From contig JAAKBF010000041.1 in the NCBI GenBank assembly GCA_012656075.1, positions 620,001 to 684,000 on the forward strand: a stretch of DNA of 64,000 nt, given 5' to 3'. Numbering within the stretch: position 1 is the stretch's first letter; every line of letters starts with the position of its first letter. Source of the DNA: Phytophthora hibernalis (taxonomy: Eukaryota > Oomycota > Peronosporomycetes > Peronosporales > Peronosporaceae). The notes beneath the pieces are model-generated. The model was not told the DNA's origin. It did not search any database and was given only the letters and a program-made list of their open reading frames with translations. Of this stretch, positions 24,640 to 34,339 are shown one piece after another. The translations under genes and the position numbers were made by a program.

Positions 24640-25485
24640 GATTCAGCAGTGGTCCAAGCCCAGTTGCGCTTTCAGATGACCAACTTGTGCAGCGCGAGAA
24701 AAAGCTGTGTCGCTTGTGATCTCATACATGTACTGACCAACCAACAGAGTTTGCACCAAAAGCTGCAATGATCTTTGTACGAATCTTAGAATAGATACGA
24801 CTAGAAAAGCTGTTCGGCTTCTGTAAATGCAGAAGGCGTGATAAGTACTATGAGTGCATGTTGTATTATAGCACAACTAATGGATGTCAGAGCACTCTAC
24901 ACCAAGCAAACCGCGTAAGGAGGAGATTCTCTCTCCAAATTCAACGATGACAACCGTGCAGGCCAACGACAGGCGATGATGCGATAGATTCAAGTGGTCT
25001 CGTCCTTGCGGAAGTATTGTGCATCATTTCTCCTTTCTTTCGGCTGGATGAGGCGGGGCAGCCTGTAGGTCACCTACTAGGTGAGGGATCTGTAGGCACA
25101 CCAGCGGGCTACGCGGCTGCACTGTAGAGTCTACAGTGCACAAGTTGACTGTTTCGCAAACCAAGGTTGCCGAAATTGTGCTGCCAACGTTTTGCCACAA
25201 CTTCACAGTGTAGCACGAAAGGCAGAACCAACTCGCCATGATCCGCAAATGTGCAGGTTGTGGTGCCTGTACTGCCAGCAGACGCAGGATATCCAATGTA
25301 GTATCCGACTCAGCAACGTATTAATTCTTCGTCCTCTTGAATGGCAGTCCGACGTGACCAACAAATAAACAGCGGAAGTTTTTGTAACATGATTGTTTTG
25401 TGTGTGTGTTGTTTAGACTTCTTGCGCCCCACAAATGTGTTTTCACGAATCGTTGATTTGGATTCCAAAGCCGTCAGCGCAACGT
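24640..25485. other. Intergenic with a perfect short palindrome
   Basis: No coding region is supported. At 25119-25139 there is a perfect inverted repeat (GCACTGTAGA, one base, TCTACAGTGC), which may be a binding site or chance. Confidence 0.4.
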
Positions 25486-25863
25486 TTAGAGACGACTCTT
25501 ATCCAGCTCGTTGAACAGACGGATATCCAGCTTCTTGGCCAGGAGCGGCGCAATGTAGGCACCGAACGCGGCGTAGAACGGGTTGGAAACGTGAATCTTC
25601 AGACTCTGTTCATAGCAGTAACCAGTTACACCACAAAGCAGCAACAAAAACCAGAAATCTACAACGTTTCATACGCTCTTCTTCCCGTAGCGCTCGACGA
25701 TAGTCCACTTGCGCGGGTCCGCGTGGTCCTGCATCACGTGCCAGTCGAGGGTTCCCTCGTCTTTGGTGTAAACGCTCGAGGCCTCGACCAGCTTCGTGTG
25801 GATCTTCTCCTCGATCTCCTTGCCCGCTTTGGCGTACAGGTGGCAGACGATGGTGTAGACCAT
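25486..25863 (-). CDS. ABM-domain protein a (antibiotic biosynthesis monooxygenase family)
   Basis: Two exons (25675-25863 and 25486-25605, intron GTATGA to CAG) encode 102 residues starting MVYTIVCHLYAKAGKEIEEK. The pattern is that of the ABM dimeric alpha-beta barrel: beta strand, GKE helix (IEEKIHTKLVEASSVY), strand with WHVMQDHADPRKW, strand IVERY, then the helix with the conserved NPFYAAFGAYIAPLL. ABM proteins include quinol oxygenases and haem-degrading enzymes, but many have no known substrate; none can be named here. It is the most diverged member of the local family, and the intron position equals that in copies d and e1-e9, supporting common descent. No signal peptide is visible, so it is probably cytosolic. 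Confidence 0.85.
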
Positions 25864-26047
25864 GTTCGAGTGGATCTCCTTGGCGCCGTTTAACAATAGG
25901 CAGAGAATTGAAAGTGATGTGGGACCGAGGAGGGCGAATGCAAAATGCTTACGACGACGCTTTCTATGTAGACAGCTTCAACATCAGCGCATCCGATCTC
26001 GGCCATATTCCTCATCGTCAAGAAAACAATTGACCAGTAATTTTCAG

Positions 26048-26086
26048 GAACTGCGGATACCAGCAACTTACTGGTATCCGCAGTTC
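26048..26086. repeat. Perfect 16-bp stem-loop
   Basis: GAACTGCGGATACCAG (26048-26063) is repeated exactly inverted at 26071-26086 with a 7-base loop. Shorter outer arms TTTTCAG (26041) and CTGAAAA (26097) extend the symmetry. It lies in the gap between ABM genes a and b, just outside the large palindrome. Confidence 0.8.
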
Positions 26087-26489
26087 GTGTTTTGCTCTGA
26101 AAATTGCATACAGAGTGCTGGTTCCAGTGCAGTCGACACGTGCATGCTCTGTATCTAACAAGTCTAATCAGCGCTGTTCCTACATGACGCTCGCCAGAAA
26201 TTCACCCAAACTGTTGCTACACAAAAAAACGTACTTCAGTAGTACAGTTGTTCTCACTCGTAATTATCTGCTCGCGTGCGCTCGTGGTCGCACACGAAGG
26301 CCTCTACTAGGACTCTACTAAGAAGATCCCTCCAACGCCAGCGACCTGCAACAAAACTGACCGCACCGAACTCCTCGTCCAGCACACGTCATTCGACTCG
26401 CACTTGATAGGTGACAAGCTCCGCATCCCGAGGCCAATTCCGCAGTTCACTCCGTCTCGAGGGACCGCTACTCATACGCCCAAAGACGC

Positions 26490-26810
26490 TTACTCGACGT
26501 GCACAGGCTTGCTCGTGTCCAGCTCGTTGAAGCGGCGCAGGTCCATGGGCTGGTCCAGCAGCGGCATGACGTACGGGTCGAACGTCTTCCAGTACGGGTT
26601 GCCCAAGTGGTACTTCTGGCTGCTCTCATGCTCGTAGCGCTCGACGATGCACCACTTGCGCGGGTCCTCGTGGTCCTGCATCACGTGCCAGCCGACGGTC
26701 TCAATGTCCTTGGAGTACACCTGCGAGGCCTCGATGAGCTTGTTGCGCAGCTTCTCCTCGACTTCCTTGCCCTCCTTGGCGTACAGGTGGACGACGATCG
26801 TGTAGACCAT
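26490..26810 (-). CDS. ABM-domain protein b, intronless
   Basis: A single exon of 106 residues starting MVYTIVVHLYAKEGKEVEEK. It contains the family core WHVMQDHEDPRKW, IVERYEHESSQKYHLGNPYW, a hydrophobic MPLLDQPMDL helix and the C-terminus NELDTSKPVHVE, shared with copy d. It lacks the intron found at the corresponding glutamate-serine in copies a, d and e, which suggests intron loss, possibly through a reverse-transcribed copy. An in-frame upstream ATG at 26900 would add 30 residues, but alignment with all other copies supports the start at 26810. The gene is intact and forms the left arm of the palindrome. Its promoter faces that of the decayed copy c about 1.06 kb away. Confidence 0.85.
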   Translation of the reverse strand: MVYTIVVHLYAKEGKEVEEKLRNKLIEASQVYSKDIETVGWHVMQDHEDPRKWCIVERYEHESSQKYHLGNPYWKTFDPYVMPLLDQPMDLRRFNELDTSKPVHVE

Positions 26811-27872
26811 TGCGGCTAGTTGGTGGTGGGGTGGTGCTTGTGAGCTTGTGAGCTTGACAGGAAAATGAAAAGTGGGCTCAGGAGGAAAGTCTCGCGCCAT
26901 ATCCGGATACGGGGCGTGGGGAGAGGGGTTCCGCTTGGGGCTGCTACGTCATTGAAGAAGCGAGGGCATCGTGGATACGCAAATGTATCCGGCGTTGAGT
27001 TAACTTCAGACTTGAACTTCAGAAACCCTCTGTATTCTACAACCTGTCATAGCTGTTGGTGTGAATAGAGCGATTAAATAATATTCAGACGTTATTACCG
27101 TAGATATGATTCTCAGGACGCGATGCGTCTGTGTGTTCTGATTTGCTTGATACCTAAGTATCATGCAAGTACAAAACAATTTCTAAATCTGAAACGCCAG
27201 ATCGGGATTGATTTGCTCCCCCTTGAGTCAAGCAGCTGCGGGTTGTGGTTGCACCACATGGCTTCATCAATCGAGCTTCAACCCGCAGGTTAGTCTTACA
27301 GCCGAGCATCCAGCGGTGAACGTTATGAGTCATAAGTCATAACCTATGACGAGCTTCCGCAGAGCCAAGATTGGTTGTTCTGCTGCGACCCCGAAATCCA
27401 CGGCGTAGGTGCTATCTATTCCTGCGAGTCGTGCCGTGGACACGGCCGTGGTTTCACCAGAGCCTGACAGCTGCTTGACTCAAGGGGAGCCGTCAATCCC
27501 GATCTGGCGTTTCAGATTTAGAAGCCTTTTGTACGCGATACTGAGTATCAAGCAAATCAGAACACACGCACATCGCGTCGAGAATCATATCTACGGTAAT
27601 AACGTCTGAATATTATTTAATCGCTCTATTCACACCAACAGCTATGACAGGTTGTAGCTTGAGAGGGTTTCTGAAGTTCAAGTCTGAAGTTAACTCAACG
27701 CCGGATATTTGCGTATCCACGATGCCCTCGCTTCTTCAATGACGTAGCAGCCCCAAGCGGAACCCCTCTCCCCACGCCCTATCCGGATATGGCGCGAGAC
27801 TTTCCTCCTGACCCACCACTTTCATGTCTGACTCACAAGCTCACAAGCACCACCCACCACCAACTAGCCGCA

Positions 27873-28168
27873 ATGGTCTACGATCGTCGTCCACCTGTAC
27901 GCCAAGGAGGCAAGGAAGTCGAGGAGAAGCTGCGCAACAAGCTCATCGAGGCCTCGCAGGTGTACTCAAGGACATGAGACCGTCGGCTGGCACGTGATGC
28001 AGGACCACGAGGACCGCGCAGGTGGTGCATCGTCGAGCGCTGAGCAGCCAGAAGTACCACTGGGCAACCCGTACTGGAAGACGTTCGACCCGTCATGCCG
28101 CTGCTGGACCAGCCCATGGACCTGCGCCGCTTCAACGAGCTGACACGAGCAAGCCTCACGTCGAGTAA
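27873..28168 (+). pseudogene. Decayed ABM copy c (inverted copy of b)
   Basis: From ATGGTCTACGATCGTCG to the terminal CACGTCGAGTAA the segment mirrors gene b but lacks one or more bases at a dozen places. Examples: AC lost after GTCTAC, a G lost in the AAGGAGGGCAAGG region, and about 12 bases lost within the ERYEHE codons. No continuous ABM frame survives. Only deletions relative to b are visible, which fits either pseudogene decay or low sequence quality in the second arm of a palindrome. Confidence 0.75.
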
Positions 28169-28847
28169 GCGTCTTTGGGCGTATGAGCGGTCCCTCGAGA
28201 CGGAGTGAACTGCGGAATTGGCCGATGCGGCTGTCACCTATCAAGTGCGAGTCGAATGACGTGTGCTGGACGAGTCTTCGCGGTCGGTGCGGTCAGTTTT
28301 GGTGCAGGTCGCTGGCGTTTGGAGGGATCTTCTTAGTAGAGTCCTAGTAGAGGCCTTCGCGTGCGACCACGAGCGCACGCGAGCAGATAATTACGAGAGA
28401 AAAACAACTGAATAACACGTACGTTTGTGTAGCAACAGTTTGAGTGAACGAGTTGTTTGCCTTTTTGGCGGCGTCGGCGTTAATGTTGTGAGAATTGCGT
28501 AGGGGAGATTGGTACGATGAAGGCACGCCGTTTGTACAGGTATTACTACTGCTTCGTGTAGCAAATTAGGTTGACTTCATCAAAGAACCGGACAGCAGTG
28601 TTGGTATTAATAGCCCACAGACACGTTGATCAAGGCGTCAACCATCTCGTCTTTGACAATGGGCAGCTGTCTCACTCATGCTGGTGGCTGGGTACCGGTA
28701 CACATGAATAAAGGACGCGTAAACAGGTTTGTATGCGCCATCCAGCCGCAGTTCAACCACAATACAGTATTAATAGCAGTGTCGATTTGCTACGTCATTC
28801 CTCAATTTCCCGACAAGAAGCACCAAGGGTATCCTCAATATAACAAG

Positions 28848-29236
28848 ATGGTCTACACGCTCGTTGTTCACCTGCACTCGAAGGAAGGCAAGGACGTCGA
28901 GGAAAAGATCCACAACAAGCTGGTCGAAGCCTCGCAGACTTACATGAAGGACGCCGAGGTCATCGGCTGGCACGTCATGCAGGACCACGTTGACAGCCGC
29001 AAGTGGACTATCGTCGAGCGCTACGAGCGTCAGGAAGTACGTGGTGCATTGATGGGAAGGAACACAGTGGTAAGGTGAGACTCATTGGTTTTGTTGTTCG
29101 AGCAGAGCCTGAAGATCCACCAGGCGAACCCGTACTACGCTGCTTTTGGGTCTACATGGGCCCGCTTCTGGACCAGCCTCTGGAGATCCACCAGTTCAAT
29201 GAGCTGGACACGAGCAAGCCCGTGCACGTCGAGTAG
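28848..29236 (+). CDS. ABM-domain protein d, one-base frameshift in exon 2
   Basis: Exon 1 (28848-29036) encodes MVYTLVVHLHSKEGKDVEEK through IVERYERQE. Exon 2 (29106-29236) starts SLKIHQANPYYAAFG. After TTTGGG the frame slips; one added base restores VYMGPLLDQPLEIHQFNELD and the terminal TSKPVHVE. The truncated inverted copy of this gene at 43220-43407 reads TTTGGAGTCTAC at that point, so an A is missing here, most simply as a sequence error. A longer in-frame ATG at 28626 is unlikely because all relatives start at MVYT. The gene forms the left border of the 3.4-kb array. Confidence 0.78.
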
Positions 29237-29526
29237 CTGAGAGTTTTCGTCTTCCAACACAATTGCCGCAGTCGCTTCTTTCAAGCTCAGCCAGCTTCGT
29301 TTGTGTGTTGTTATTTTTAGTTCGTGGGGTATCTACGCTTATCGTACGGAGAACGCGCAAGGCAGCGCCGAAACTGAGTGAATGGGGTTGACTTCACAAG
29401 AAGTATCCGCCACTGCGAGTCTGTCGCTGCCAATTGAGCATCGTGCAACGTTCCATGTTGTCGCGAGTGTGCTGCACGTCTCGTAATACGCCGTCATTGG
29501 AGCCTGTCGGTGCCGGCAGACGACGT

Positions 29527-29976
29527 CTATAGCTCCTTGAACTGGTGCACGTCGATGCTCTCCTGGCCGTTCTCCAGCAGCGGGATCAAGGCACCAGCGA
29601 ACGCCTTGTACTCCGGGTTCTCACGGTGGTGCGCCACGCTCTGTGTCGTAGTATCGCCGCATGAACATTGACCAGAAACAAGCAAGCAAAAACAATCAGT
29701 CTCAAGTCACGTCGACCGACGCCGAGCACCTAGTGCATGGCACCACCACTGTATGCAGCGGAAGTGATCGATCGATAGTGTACGTACGCTCTCCTGGTCG
29801 TAGCGCTCGACGATGGTCCACTTGCGCGCGTCGCTGGTGTTCTGCATGGGGAGCCAGCCGATGACGCCGGCGTCCTTCGAGTAGGTCTGCGAGGCCTCGG
29901 CCAGCTTGGCGCGCAGCTGCTCCTCGACGTCCTTGCCATCCTTGGCGTGCAGGTTGACGACAATCGTGTAGACCAT
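29527..29976 (-). CDS. ABM-domain protein e1
   Basis: Intact two-exon gene of 100 residues beginning MVYTIVVNLHAKDGKDVEEQ. The intron of 147 nt (GTACGT to CACAG) follows DQES. Exon 2 encodes SVAHHRENPEYKAFAGALIP and ends VHQFKEL. Core ABM positions are kept (GWLPMQNTSDARKW, IVERYD), but the family WHVMQDH is replaced by WLPMQNT, so this subfamily differs from a, b and d at a conserved position in the barrel. It ends in CTATAG where the other copies read CTGTAG. It is the leftmost copy, divergent with e2. Confidence 0.85.
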
Positions 29977-30012
29977 GGTTTCTTAGTGGGGGTGGGGTGT
30001 GAAGTCGAGTGT

Positions 30013-30026
30013 AAATTCGAGAATGA
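30013..30026 (-). promoter_or_regulatory. Oomycete Inr-like core promoter of the e copies
   Basis: About 37-50 bp upstream of the e1 start codon the minus strand reads TCATTCTCGAATTT, matching the oomycete initiator consensus TCATTYYNCAWTTT at 13 of 14 positions. The same word precedes e2 (about 31230), e3 (32181-32194) and e5 (35600-35613), and, inverted, e4, e6 and e8. In e9 one base is missing. It sits inside the inverted 220-bp upstream arms, so each head-to-head spacer holds two facing promoters. Confidence 0.6.
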
Positions 30027-30500
30027 AAGAGGGATGTCCGTCAAAGCGTTAAGCAGCCGTAGTGTGTTGTGCGATAGGAGCTAGGCCTGGACTTGTACGC
30101 GTGTCCTGCTGGCACTCCGAAGATACGTCGCTTCAATGTGCGTCCTGATAACTAGATTACGTTCGAAGCGGGGTAGCGAGCTTCTCTATAATCAACGTGT
30201 AGGTCGTCAATACGATCAGCTGATGTCAGAATCGAGCACAGTAGAAGAACAATTTCTATCATGAAAAGATAGATATTCTCTCCGGACAATGCTGGGTGCT
30301 CGTCGAACAGCAGTGCTCGATGGAGAAACAATCGGGGGCTTGGATCCATACGCAAGTCGAAGGCGACCAGAGCACTGGTTTCGTACGTTTAGATGCTGCT
30401 TCTAAAAGATTTTACCAGTACCAGCCCTCAATATCTAAAATCCTCAAAAAGCAATACTACGTAGTGAGAACTTTGCTGTTTTGGAACAAAAATCGATATA

Positions 30501-30666
30501 ATCCAAAATTATATTCCTTGGAACAACGAGTTGTTCCACAGGAATAAGTATTGGAACATAGGGTGGTTAATTTATCCGTAATGTATATGCCGATTTTTAC
30601 GGATATTCTGGAATAGCCTTTTAGAGATGGCTCCAGTGGAGCAACTGGAGGAATATAATTTTGGAT
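30501..30666. repeat. 166-bp MITE-like inverted repeat inside the head-to-head spacer
   Basis: ATCCAAAATTATATTCC at 30501-30517 is inverted exactly at 30650-30666. An internal hairpin (GGAACAAC, then GTTGTTCC) and the GCTCCAGTGGAGC palindrome lie between. The element recurs in every head-to-head spacer (34866-35032, and reversed near 38378-38545 and 41797-41957), so it predates the amplification. No target duplication is certain. Confidence 0.5.
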
Positions 30667-30895
30667 CATCTCGTTTTTGCTGGGAACTAAAGTTCTAGTG
30701 CTACAGACCGGAACCACAGACGTGACTGCTCGCTGGTTAGTCGTAAACTTTTGATTAAAATTGGCATGGCTACGGACTCTGTTGTACGGAGCATCCTACA
30801 TTGCTGCCACGTCACTCGGACTTGATTGCACTTTCGCGAGCTCCTCGACACGGGGTCAACTCACTTTAAGGAACAGATGCCTCAATCGTCAATAT

Positions 30896-30971
30896 CCTGC
30901 ACCACAGTACCCGATCGCCAAGTTGGCCTACTTCCTGCACCACAGTACCCGATCGCCAAGTTGGCCTACTT
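30896..30971. repeat. Tandem duplication of 38 bp next to a palindrome
   Basis: The 38-bp word starting CCTGCACCACAGTACCCGAT occurs twice in a row (30896-30933, 30934-30971) and runs into the palindrome CCAAGTTGGCCTACTTGG. It is repeated at 35.3 kb and, reversed, at 38.1 and 41.5 kb. Confidence 0.85.
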
Positions 30972-31277
30972 GGCCAACTTGGCTGCAGACTCAGGATCAA
31001 GTAGACGAACTGCAAATCTCTGGCGACTACCTTCTGGCGATGCCACTGGGTGCGCCGTGTGGTGGATTATCAAGCTCGCTACCCCGCTTCGAACGTAATC
31101 TAGTTATCAGGACGCACATTGAAGCGACGTATCTTCGGAGTGCCAGCAGGACGCGTACAAGTCCAGGCCTAGCTCCTATCGCACAACACACTACGGCTGC
31201 TTAACGCTTTGACGGACATCCCCTCTTTCATTCTCGAATTTACACTCGACTTCACACCCCACCCCCACTAAGAAACC

Positions 31278-31725
31278 ATGGTCTACGATTGTCGTCAACC
31301 TGCACGCCAAGGATGGCAAGGACGTCGAGGAGCAGCTGCGCGCCAAGCTGGCCGAGGCCTCGCAGACCTACTCGAAGGACGCCGGCGTCATCGGCTGGCT
31401 CCCCATGCAGAACACCAGCGACGCGCGCAAGTGGACCATCGTCGAGCGCTACGACCAGGAGAGCGTACGTACACTATCGATCGATCACTTCCGCTGCATA
31501 CAGTGGTGGTGCCATGCACTAGGTGCTCGGCGTCGGTCGACGTGACTTGAGACTGATTGTTTTTGCTTGCTTGTTTCTGGTCAATGTTCATGCGGCGATA
31601 CTACGACACAGAGCGTGGCGCACCACCGTGAGAACCCGGAGTACAAGGCGTTCGCTGGTGCCTTGATCCCGCTGCTGGAGAACGGCCAGGAGAGCATCGA
31701 CGTGCACCAGTTCAAGGAGCTGTAG
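31278..31725 (+). pseudogene. ABM copy e2, two-base deletion in exon 1
   Basis: Identical in layout to e1, but the fourth codon region reads GTCTACGATTGTC instead of GTCTACACGATTGTC. The missing AC puts all of exon 1 out of frame from residue 4. The rest of exon 1, intron and exon 2 match the intact copies. Loss of one unit of a dinucleotide run is a typical long-read error, so the copy may be functional in reality. Confidence 0.75.
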
Positions 31726-31935
31726 ACGTCGTCTGCCGGCACCGACAGGCTCCAATGACGGCGTATTACGAGACGTGCAGCACACTCGCGACAACATGGA
31801 ACATCGCACGATGCTCAATTGGCAGCGACAGACTCGCAGTGGCGGATACTTCTTGTGAAGTCAACCCCATTCACTCAGTTTCGGCGCTGCCTTGCGCGTT
31901 CTCCGTACGATAAGCGTAGATACCCCACGAACTAA

Positions 31936-31944
31936 AAAATCAGG
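31936..31944. other. Recombination junction between e2 and e3
   Basis: The tail-to-tail spacer after e2 follows the other copies up to GAACTAAAAAAT and then switches directly into the right part of a head-to-head spacer (TCAGGATCAAGTAGACGAAC). About 1 kb of tail spacer, one minus gene copy and most of a head-to-head spacer are missing. This explains why e2 and e3 are in direct orientation. Confidence 0.8.
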
Positions 31945-32229
31945 ATCAAGTAGACGAACTGCAAATCTCTGGCGACTACCTTCTGGCGATGCCACTGGAG
32001 TGCGCCGTGTGGTGGATTATCAAGAAGCTCGCTACCCGCTTCGAACGTAATCTAGTTATCAGGACGCACATTGAAGCGACGTATCTTCGGAGTGCCAGCA
32101 GGACACGCGTACAAGTCAGGCCTAGCTCCTATCGCACAACACACTACGGCTGCTTAACGCTTTGACGGACATCCCCTCTTTCATTCTCGAATTTACACTC
32201 GACTTCACACCCCACCCCACTAAGAAACC

Positions 32230-32677
32230 ATGGTCTACACGATTGTCGTCAACCTGCACGCCAAGGATGGCAAGGACGTCGAGGAGCAGCTGCGCGCCAA
32301 GCTGGCCGAGGCCTCGCAGACCTACTCGAAGGACGCCGGCGTCATCGGCTGGCTCCCCATGCAGAACACCAGCGACGCGCAAGTGGACCATCGTCGAGCG
32401 CTACGACCAGGAGAGCGTACGTACACTATCGATCGATCACTTCCGCTGCATACAGTGGTGGTGCCATGCACTAGGTGCTCGGCGTCGGTCGACGTGACTT
32501 GAGACTGATTGTTTTTGCTTGCTTGTTTCTGGTCAATGTTCATGCGGCGATACTACGACACAGAGCGTGGCGCACCACCGTGAGAACCCGGAGTACAAGG
32601 CGTTCGCTGGTGCCTTGATCCCGCTGCTGGAGAACGGCCAGGAGAGCATCGACGTGCACCAGTTCAAGGAGCTGTAG
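32230..32677 (+). pseudogene. ABM copy e3, two-base deletion in exon 1
   Basis: Same gene as e1, but GACGCGCGCAAGTGG reads GACGCGCAAGTGG, removing GC from a GC dinucleotide run and shifting the frame at the conserved ARKW segment. Everything before and after matches the intact copies, including intron and exon 2. Either a sequence error or a recent null allele. Confidence 0.75.
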
Positions 32678-33092
32678 ACGTCGTCTGCCGGCACCGACAG
32701 GCTCCAATGACGGCGTATTACGAGACGTGCAGCACACTCGCGACAACATGGAACGTTGCACGATGCTCAATTGGCAGCGACAGACTCGCAGTGGCGGATA
32801 CTTCTTGTGAAGTCAACCCCATTCACTCAGTTTCGGCGCTGCCTTGCGCGTTCTCCGTACGATAAGCGTAGATACCCCACGAACTAAAAAATAACAACAC
32901 ACAAACGAAGCTGGCTGAGCTGGGCGTTGCAAAGTATGGTTTGCTCTTACGGGCTAGAACAGTTATCTGTACACGAAATAAGCGACTGCGGCAATTGTGT
33001 TGGAAGACATGAAATTATAACCGAGATACGTGCCTCTGCTGGAGGGGATCCATGAACACTGTTCGTCGGCCCCGAGATCACCAATAATTAAC

Positions 33093-33217
33093 TTACTGTT
33101 GAAGGCGGAACGTCGTACCTGTGTCAAGAAGCAAGAGGGCGTTCCAGTAGCGCTGCATGAGGTGATCACTGTCTAGACGGATGCGTGCGTTCAAATCTAG
33201 CACAGTGTCCGGTTGTG
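33093..33217 (-). pseudogene. UPRT terminal-exon fragment, copy 1
   Basis: Read on the minus strand after an acceptor (TTTATTGTAG) the segment encodes QPDTVLDLNARIRLDS and HLMQRYWN, then a stop. The complete UPRT gene at 45.1 kb ends VDTVLDLDEHIRPGIG and NFMQRYWN, so this is a diverged copy of its last exon. Upstream sequence resembles the preceding intron, with a GTATGT donor near 33320, but the exon before it is not recognisable as UPRT. Confidence 0.75.
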
Positions 33218-33889
33218 CTACAATAAACGCGAAGCAAGACGAAGACGTTATTAAAGTACGATGTAGTACTATAATAGTAGCTTGGATGGGTGCGCGTAAT
33301 GCTCAAGACCTACATACCTCTCGGAAGCGATCTTCTATAGAGTTACAGGAGAAGAATCGTGCCATGCTTCCTGCATCTGACGGCCTCTCTTCATCGCTGA
33401 CGCCGAAACACGTGTCAGGAGCATGAATCAACGTCAGTGTGTTCGCTGCACATGCCCGTTGGGCATATTATGTCCTCTCATACTGTCTCCGGCACCTCGT
33501 ACATGTATTACGTATACTTCAAGTGCATGTACAACGCAAAATCACTCAACTATTATACTCCTTCGCGGATGATCCGAACCAAAAACCAACCAACAGTGAT
33601 AAGCCACTCGTTCGGTGCAAAGGAAACAAACGCAACATCGCTCAAGTCACGCTGCAGACATCTTTGTGTGTTGTTATTTTTAGTTCGTGGGGTATCTACG
33701 CTTATCGTACGGAGAACGCGCAAGGCAGCGCCGAAACTGAGCGAATGGGGTTGACTTCACAAGAAGTGTCCGCCACTGCGAGTCTGTCGCTGCCAATTGA
33801 GCATCGTGCGACGTTCCATGTTGTCGCGAGTGTGCTGCACGTCTCGTAATACGCCGTCATTGGAGCCTGTCGGTGCCGGCAGACGACGT

Positions 33890-34339
33890 CTACAGCTCCT
33901 TGAACTGGTGCACGTCGATGCTCTCCTGGCCGTTCTCCAGCAGCGGGATCAAGGCACCAGCGAACGCCTTGTACTCCGGGTTCTCACGGTGGTGCGCCAC
34001 GCTCTGTGTCGTAGTATCGCCGCATGAACATTGACCAGAAACAAGCAAGCAAAAACAATCAGTCTCAAGTCACGTCGACCGACGCCGAGCACCTAGTGCA
34101 TGGCACCACCACTGTATGCAGCGGAAGTGATCGATCGATAGTGTACGTACGCTCTCCTGGTCGTAGCGCTCGACGATGGTCCACTTGCGCGCGTCGCTGG
34201 TGTTCTGCATGGGGAGCCAGCCGATGACGCCGGCGTCCTTCGAGTAGGTCTGCGAGGCCTCGGCCAGCTTGGCGCGCAGCTGCTCCTCGACGTCCTTGCC
34301 ATCCTTGGCGTGCAGGTTGACGACAATCGTGTAGACCAT
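33890..34339 (-). CDS. ABM-domain protein e4
   Basis: Intact 100-residue copy with both exons and the 147-nt intron, identical in protein to e1. It is tail-to-tail with e3 across a 1.2-kb spacer and head-to-head with e5. Confidence 0.85.

Larger units (their letters stand above)
26201..28447. repeat. Large imperfect palindrome carrying ABM copies b and c
   Basis: The left arm, about 26201-27237, is inverted as the right arm, about 27468-28447, around a 230-bp spacer. Landmarks: AACGCCAGATCGGGATTGA at 27192 against its complement near 27492-27512; TACGTCATTGAAGAAGCGAG at 26946 against its complement near 27735; and the outer ends TTCACCCAAACTGTTGCTAC against GTAGCAACAGTTTGAGTGAA. The arms differ by many substitutions and by numerous one- to two-base deletions in the right arm. 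Confidence 0.85.

Noticed and set aside
26499..26819. Plus-strand 106-residue frame opposite ABM gene b
   Set aside because: Complement of conserved ABM codons; composition is dominated by V, L and D from reversed codons.
30761..31204. Frames of 75-147 residues inside the head-to-head spacers
   Set aside because: Similar frames overlap on both strands, contain the tandem 38-bp duplication and the MITE-like repeat, and vary between copies by indels. They look like noncoding spacer.
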